Source: Polytrichum commune
Taxonomy: Eukaryota; Streptophyta; Polytrichopsida; Polytrichales; Polytrichaceae
Direction: 5' to 3'
Length of the DNA: 64,000 nt
Assembly: GCA_950295325.1 (NCBI GenBank)
Contig: OX485807.1
Span: 12,117,001-12,181,000 of the forward strand
Shown here: piece after piece, positions 57,979 to 64,000 of the stretch
How positions within the stretch are numbered: the first letter of the stretch is position 1
Layout: every line of letters begins with the position of its first letter
The notes under the pieces: model-generated
The model's database searches: none
What the model was told of the DNA's origin: nothing
What the model saw: the letters and a program-made list of their open reading frames with translations, nothing else
Position numbers and translations under genes: made by a program

Positions 57979-60809
57979 ATGAGTTTGCGGATGTATAACC
58001 ATGCGAAGCGGAAGGAGCCTGACGAAGTGGTGGATCTGCTGCGCAATGTGAGCTTGTCGCCGTCCAAGAAAGTGCGAGCTTCGACAGTACGTGTGGCTCG
58101 ATCCTTCTCTCCTATTTGTTCCATTCTGTTCTCTTTTTTGTTGCCCTGGCGCTCACCCTTCTCACTCCGTCTTTCAACCCTTGCATGGTGTTGCCTGTGT
58201 GAATTCGGTGGTCGCGGATTAGGACGTGCCGTGGTTGCCCTCTGAGTGTCGCCGTGGGGTTGTTGTCCCGTGTTTGCCCTATATCCGCGGGTTTGGTTTG
58301 GTGATATGAGAGGTGAGGAGGGCCAGGGTCTTGTTCCGAGTGCGTTGGTAGGTCCGAAGGCGTGTTTGCGAGGAGTGAGTATATGCTTGTGGTGTCCTTT
58401 CGCATTTACGTGTTGGTTCTAGTGGTTGCATGTAGTGTTCCGAGTGGGGAGCTTTGTTTTGAAGTGGTGGGTCTCTGCGAGCAGCTCGCCGCGCTGAGTC
58501 ACTTGGGCAATTGTGAGCTCTGGTCTATGGGAGCTCCGGTCAAGCCGTCGCCGTGATTATGAGCCCTTCAATTACCATCCAGGCCGCATTTTTTCCGCCA
58601 CCTGTTGCAATTAGTTGTACGCGCAAGTGCGGGAATAATCTACACCACATCGACCGGCCTTTTTGTGGCTTTTGGTCATCTGTTGGCGGTTGTTTCGAAG
58701 AATTGGGCTCGTAGTTTGAAGAATTTTTTTATCTCGGAACGAGGACTGTATTGACAAATCTCTGGCCGGCTCTTCTTTAGAAGGACTTCGCAGCTTGGTT
58801 CTAGTGTTTTTCTTGTAAACGCAAGAGGGTTTCTTTAACTTAGAGTGGGATACGCTCTTGGAAATGAGCACATTCTTGAAGTGCAGTGTCATGTACCTCC
58901 TGTTAGATGTCGGAACTAAATGGAGGCTTGTTTACGAGACTTTTATATCGTCTATGTTGTGGTAGTCCAAGAATTTAATCAAAGTTGGGTAATTTCAATG
59001 CTGTCGAACACATCATAGTTCGTGTGGTTGGTTGGAAATTAGCTCCTCTAAATCTTGAAGCTGCCAGCTCCTCGAGGCGTTGTTTAAGGCTAAGAATGGA
59101 TATCGAGAATTAACTCGTGAATTATCTTTCTGGTTGGATATAGCTTTTTTTTTGAGAGAGAGTCTCTTGTTCTGTATAGAATCAAAAACACGTGAAGGAC
59201 CTCCTGGATCTGCACCAGTGTCTTTGAAATCTGGGACCTGGGAATTGGACCTAGGAGCATCTGTGTTATCAGAAAATTTCCATCCGTAGGAACCATACCG
59301 TATAAATTGAACAGAATTTTGGTCGAATGTTCACGCGTGAGACCTAGATGGCTAGGTTGCCTCTTTTAACACTTTCAAGAGCTGATGTATTATAGCCCCA
59401 CGAGAACCTTGGAAGTAATCTGTGAATCTGATAGGATTGCATTTGTTGGGATTTCCTCCTAGTTGCTGATTACAAACCAGGACTACAGTACAAAGGTAGG
59501 GTGTAGAATCTCCTTAACCAGCCCACACTGGAACTAGTGATGCTGATTGGATGCTCCGTTACTGTTCTCTGCAGGACTCATGGGTTCCAAACGACTTGTG
59601 GCAATCAGCAAGTTCTCAACCCCAACAACAGGGGAACCTTTTAGCTCCACAGGCGGCTCCCGGATCAGTTGAAGATGTAGATTTAGTGGCATTGGCACCA
59701 CCCGTAAGCACTGCAACTGTTGCGACTGGAACAGAAGAAAAGGCCATAGTACTGTACAAGCCAGTCAATCCACCACTTTTCCCGGGGGGTCCACCAGCAG
59801 GGTCATCAGATCCGGCATTTGTTGTAGACACGGCTGGATATCTGGCTGCATGCAAGGGTACTGGCAACAATGGCTCCAGTAGCGATGCTGGCCATTCTTC
59901 TTCTGCTTTTGCTAGTTCTTCTTCCGATATATCATGGACTGGCCTCTTTGAAGGTAGCCCATTATACTTTCTAGTTGGTAGTCAGGGGGTTCTCCAGTTT
60001 CTCTTGGGAGGGCCCTGGCTGGCCAGAGTGCAAGCCTTCGATAAGGCTGACTCTGTGTCTTTCCAACAACACAGTTTGTCAATTTTGATGTGTGAATGCT
60101 TGCTAGGAAGAGTTGAGAAGAAAAAAGAACGGAATCTGTGTTGTTTGTTGTTCTTCGCACTCAACGCACATGTGCTCTGTAAGTTTCTGTTCACTAGAGA
60201 ATGTTGACCTGGATTTCCAGTGAAACCGCCCTGATTTTGCTTGACCTGCTTTTGTGTCTTGTCCAAGTGGCTCACTATACACATGTTTGATGGAATGGTT
60301 TTGCTGGACATGGACTTTCATTGTAGATCATAACATGTTTTCTTGTGTGTTTGGCTACATGGTGTGCAGCTCTCGATCTTCAAGGTGGGAAGTTGCCACT
60401 GCCTTCAAGACGACTCCAAAGAACTTCGTCATGCTCCTCTTTGCCTCGTTTTCCAGCCTCCATGGATGAAAATGCAATGGAGGAAGAGACCGATACCCAA
60501 CCGAGCAGCAGCAGCAGCCAATTGGCTCTTATTCCGTATACCCCACCCGCTTTCTTTGTACCATCTGTTGATAACACAGTGCAATTATCCCCTCCTACCA
60601 CATCAGATTTTCCAGGAGCAGATCCTATTGAAGACAGGATTGATGAAGACGATGCCATGGATGTGATGGAGGATAGTACACCTGGAGGTGTAGGAACAAC
60701 TGACCCAAGTTCACAATTTGGAAGCCCAATCCCAATGTTTGGTGCAGGCCAGTGGGAGCCTTGTGAAGTGTTCAAGGCCCCTTACTCCAAAATCATGTGG
60801 TCACATTAG
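57979..60809 (+). CDS. unrecognised plant protein, three exons, ~308 aa, Ser/Pro-rich and acidic
   Basis: Exons 57979-58086, 59575-59953 and 60370-60809 join in phase: ACA|GTACGT to CTCTGCAG|GAC, then GAAG|GTAGCC to GTGCAG|CT. Exon 1 gives a basic helix-like stretch (MSLRMYNHAKRK) with LLRNVSLSPSKKV. Exon 2 gives WVPNDLWQSASS, a Gln/Pro/Ala-rich part, EEKAIVLYKPVNPPLFPG and a Ser-rich tract. Exon 3 gives a basic, Ser-rich PSRRLQRTSSCSSLPRF, then acidic MDENAMEEETD and DEDDAMDVMED, ending KAPYSKIMWSH. No catalytic domain, signal peptide or membrane segment is visible; most of it looks disordered. The start is uncertain: 42 further in-frame codons upstream look coding but follow a TAA, so the true N terminus may come from an unseen upstream exon, or the gene may carry a nonsense change. 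I do not recognise the family. Nuclear or regulatory roles would be guesswork. Confidence 0.65.
58087..59574 (+). other. intron 1 of the 57979-60809 gene
   Basis: A 1488 bp GT-AG intron, GT-rich near its start, with no recognised repeat family or RNA gene. Confidence 0.6.
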
Positions 60810-61499
60810 GAAGATGTTCCACAAAATCCCCACCTACACCCCGAAATCTTTTTATCTCCTCACCTCCTGCAAGGGAGATTATCACTGGGACCGATTGAAA
60901 AAACCTGAGCTTTGAGCTGGTCTTAGGAGAGCTCCAGACTTGTGCCGGTTATACAGCCTAGAGGCTTCTTGTAACAACTAACTAACTCATCCCAATCTGT
61001 AGATGCAAAAATAGGAACTAATTTGTGGCTCCAGAACAAGGGTCACATTTCTGTAATATTCACATGCAACTTTTTTGATGTTGTACCCTTTCAATGGAGA
61101 AACCCATTTTTCTCGCCTCTTTATGTATATGCATCATGCCGTCTGCACATCTATTGTCCTTCAACAGTACCCAGTCTTAAAATGGCAGGCACGGCAAACG
61201 GTGTCATTTGAAAAACTAACTGTATGTGCGATGAGGTTGCTTTGCAAATTGCTTGCTTTACCCATGCAAATTAGCTTGGATCAAAATCAGGCGACAAAAA
61301 TCTTTCAACTATGACTACGAATCTGTATTCTTTTGGGGTTATAGGATCATCATTTCTGTATTGACTCATTTCTCACATTGTGATGTGTCAATGTGATCTT
61401 CAAGAAAAATCGATCAACATTGTCATCATGAAATATCAATGTGAAGTTCACATGATACTTGGAAAATTGTTGGGCAATTGAACGTTCCGGCAAACAAAA
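60810..61499. other. probable 3' UTR and intergenic spacer
   Basis: Downstream of the TAG at 60807-60809. The AT content rises gradually. No gene recognised. Confidence 0.4.
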
Positions 61500-61840
61500 C
61501 AGTAGTCGTGTCTAATTCGGTTACTCACCTTAATCGGTCAGCTATATTTGAGTGGTTTATGGTTTGGTGGGGCTTGAAGAAAAGATACCAAGACAAATTG
61601 AAAGAGATTAGATTGCGTGCTAAAAATGTGATAACCATTCTAATCTCAAATAATGAACATAGTTGGGGAGCCATGGCATGAGCACGAGAATCTTCATTTC
61701 AATAATAAAAAAGATACCTCTTCATATAAGCTCTAAAAATCATGAGATTGACTAACAGCCTGGATTTGGATTTACTAGCCATCCCGTACTAATCGTGTTG
61801 TTCGTTTTTAGAAGAAGTAGATATTGGAATTTATTAACTA
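61500..61840 (+). repeat. family C element, diverged
   Basis: GTCTAATTCGGTTACTCACC, TTTATGGTTTGGTGGGGCTT, AAAAATGTGATAACCATTCT, TTTGGATTTACTAGCCATCC. The poly-G position has only GGGG. Confidence 0.65.
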
Positions 61841-62476
61841 TTCCACTGACCACAAAAAGGAATCAACATACATTAGCTTCTGAAAACCATAACTAAATTT
61901 ACAGTATGCATTTGTTGATGTTTCATCATAGTTCCGCTAATGTAACATTAATTTGAAGTAAATCTGATCAATAGAAAATGGAGAACAAGAAAAACGAGCC
62001 ACTTCACACCTGCCTAAGCCATGCCTGTAAAGCTTCCCGGACTTCATTTCACTTCATTTCAAAGCCACACAGCTGTTCGACTGATATGTACGAAAGAATA
62101 TGGATTGTTTGCTGTAAAGACAAACCCGTGATCAGTGCGTGTGTTACCACACTATTGTACAAAAGCTATAGGGAGATAGGGTTAGTTACATTCCACTATA
62201 TATTTGTAGCGGACCAATATAGAATGGGCAGAGTAATACAAAAATTTGTAATAAAATAAAGTTCAATACCTCCTGTACTATGTCAATCACCTTTGCAATT
62301 TGCTACAATCTCGTCTATACAGTCTGAGCTTTCCACCTTAAGAAACTCCACAAAAATGTACCACTAACCTTCGAGAAACCAAAACTATGGTCTTGAAGAC
62401 CCCAACTAAACTAAGAAACAGTTTTTAGTTGGCAACATCATCATCTCCTGCACTTTCACATATACAATGGATCTAC
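61841..62476. other. intergenic / probable 3' UTR of the minus-strand gene at 62477
   Basis: Frames under 95 codons, none recognised. The part next to 62477 is probably the 3' UTR of that gene. Confidence 0.4.
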
Positions 62477-64000
62477 TTAGTCGTGGACGATAGTGTGGAC
62501 AAGCTCCATCGACGGTCTCTCCCCTGACTCGTCGGTGATGGAGTCTGCCAACGATGAAAAAATCAATCAGTAAACATTTCGTGACTACTAAATGCAGCCT
62601 TGTTTAAACAACACAAAACTAACAACTACTTCTGTCTAAAGCAGAAAAGCTGAATCCTGACATATAGCCCCATTTTCTTCTTCTCTGTCGCACTGCAACT
62701 TTTAACGTGGTGGAGACAAGGAAATTATAAGCTATTAGCAAATGCTTCAGAAAATGGAAGGTCACCAGTATCAGCAAAAACACACTCCCATATCTGAAGC
62801 ATGCTGAAGATGCCTGTCACCACACCTTGAACTTGCTATCGATTGATTGAACGTAGCTTAAAACCATGAAATAGCGTTTGAACAGTGAGGAAGTGCGACA
62901 CTATCAGATTTCTAAACTTGTGTAAAAAACATCTCTCATCGGAAAGTTCAAGTATGAAGCACATTATACTCACGGCATTCATACTGAACCATTAGGAGGA
63001 CAGATTTGTACCCAACCCTTTATTGCCTTTATAAAAATTACCGCTTCTATACAAGCTTGAAATTGCAATGCAGGGACAGCTTCTTTGGCTGTCGTAAGTA
63101 AGGCACCAGGCTCGTCATTACTCTAAACAGAGTTCGTAAATACTTACATAGCTATATGCTTCCTTTCCCTAAGCTACTTTGTCAATTTCCTCATGTGGCT
63201 ATGGAGTGGGATTGGAATGCACAACTCTACTCACAATATTTCATTCAAATTAATGACCAATCAGCCTGGTGCCTCTTACCATACCTATGCAGGCTTCACA
63301 TTTTCAAAAAGAAACGAGAACCTTGACATAACTAAATGCTTCCTTTCCCAAGGGTATCATGTCAATTTGCTGATGTGGCTATGGAGTGGGATGGCAATGC
63401 ACAACTGACAAACATCAGAAGTGAGTCACATTCATCAAGGTTTGATATATAAGTTATGTACTCAAATTACTAACCAAACACTCGGAACCTCTTACCATGC
63501 CTACTACTTATGCGATGCTCCAGATCTTGAAACAAAGAAACGAGAACCGGGATGATGGTACCTGACACATGCGCCATGGTGCCATTGCTGAGCACCGCCT
63601 CTTTTACCGACTGTGCGGCCTCTTTCACAGTCCGCAATAAATCCTTGTCCTCTTCACCACCTTCATGTTGCCTCTCCGACGCAGCCTCCACACCCTCCGC
63701 CTCCTGCTTCAAGATCGCTGACCGCACATCTTCCATATTCTCGTGATCGACATTACCGTTATGCATCACTGCCTCCTTCACACTTTCCTTCACAGTCTCC
63801 ATCGAATGCGAGATCAGCTCACTCACGGTCTCCATCATCGTCTTCTTCTGAGGCTCCCCTGCTTCCTCTTCATCTCCAGCTCTGCCTCCATTTTCCATTC
63901 CACCTGTCAGCCTGTGATTTTCCATCGAGTCCTCCATAACAGAAGCCACAGTGTTATGCGATCCAGTAGTATTACAGTCCTCACTTTTATGAACGCTCTC
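62477..64000 (-). CDS. LEA-like helical protein of unknown function, 3' end of gene (partial at window edge)
   Basis: Two exons are visible on the minus strand: 64000-63496 (open to the edge, so the start lies beyond or upstream) and 62544-62477. The donor CATG|GTAAGA and acceptor TTGGCAG|AC join in phase to complete an Asp codon. The visible part encodes roughly 190 residues. An acidic start (MEDSMENHRLTGG) leads to two related helical blocks, SMETVKESVKEAVMHNG and LLRTVKEAAQSVKEAVLSNG, separated by a Glu-rich linker. A hydrophobic segment (GTIIPVLVSLFQDLEHRI) follows, then a polar tail ending ELVHTIVHD. The Lys/Glu/Ala/Val helical repeats recall late-embryogenesis-abundant proteins, but no signature motif proves it and I do not name a family. 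No transit peptide can be judged without the 5' end. Confidence 0.65.
62545..63495 (-). other. intron of the 62477-64000 gene with a local tandem duplication
   Basis: A 951 bp intron. A segment near 63162-63322 resembles 63338-63555. It includes the block GATGTGGCTATGGAGTGGGA with GCAATGCACAACT, and a decayed version of the exon end and donor region (CTCTTACCATACCTATGCAG up to AAAGAAACGAGAACC). Confidence 0.65.

Noticed and set aside
57789-58124. 111-codon minus-strand open frame opposite the 57979 gene, and a similar 131-codon frame at 60380-60775
   Set aside because: They are antisense shadows of exons with matching splice phase on the plus strand.

Overview
The window looks like nuclear DNA of a land plant. 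The evidence is spliced genes with GT-AG introns, a plastid-type COBW-domain protein with a transit-peptide-like N terminus, CT-rich 5' leaders, and many plant-style DNA transposon derivatives (Stowaway-like, PIF/Harbinger or Tourist-like, Mutator-like) together with tRNA-derived SINEs. I cannot place the lineage more precisely. There is no rRNA, no CRISPR array and no genuine tRNA gene.

Layout. From 1 to about 40.5 kb I recognise no intact protein gene. This stretch is a mosaic of short repeat families, often nested in one another: a ~370-390 bp family (called A here) and a ~220 bp family (B) that share termini, a ~360 bp family with an internal poly-G tract (C), ~150 bp fold-backs (D), PIF/Harbinger-like elements flanked by TAA or TTA, SINEs, and tandem repeats. 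The most striking object is a 4.74 kb Mutator-like element at 23406-28144. It has ~0.9-1.1 kb inverted arms built from a ~104 bp tandem repeat, perfect 9 bp target duplications, and a broken transposase N-terminal half, and it sits inside a family C element.

From 40.6 to 47.9 kb the minus strand carries a complete ten-exon gene for a 482-residue plastid-type COBW/CobW GTPase with a histidine-rich metal-binding loop. I resolved every exon by splice sites and reading phase. From 48 to 57 kb there is again repeat-rich intergenic DNA. From about 57.9 to 60.8 kb the plus strand has a three-exon gene for an unrecognised acidic, Ser/Pro-rich protein whose apparent N terminus is blocked by an in-frame stop. 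From 62.5 kb to the right edge the minus strand carries the 3' end of a gene for a helical, LEA-like protein of unknown function; its intron contains a decayed copy of its own exon/intron boundary.

The three genes show no evident functional link. The COBW protein probably acts as a metal chaperone or insertase in plastids. The other two are described from sequence only. I saw no sign of a new multi-gene system; the unusual content is the transposon architecture and nesting.
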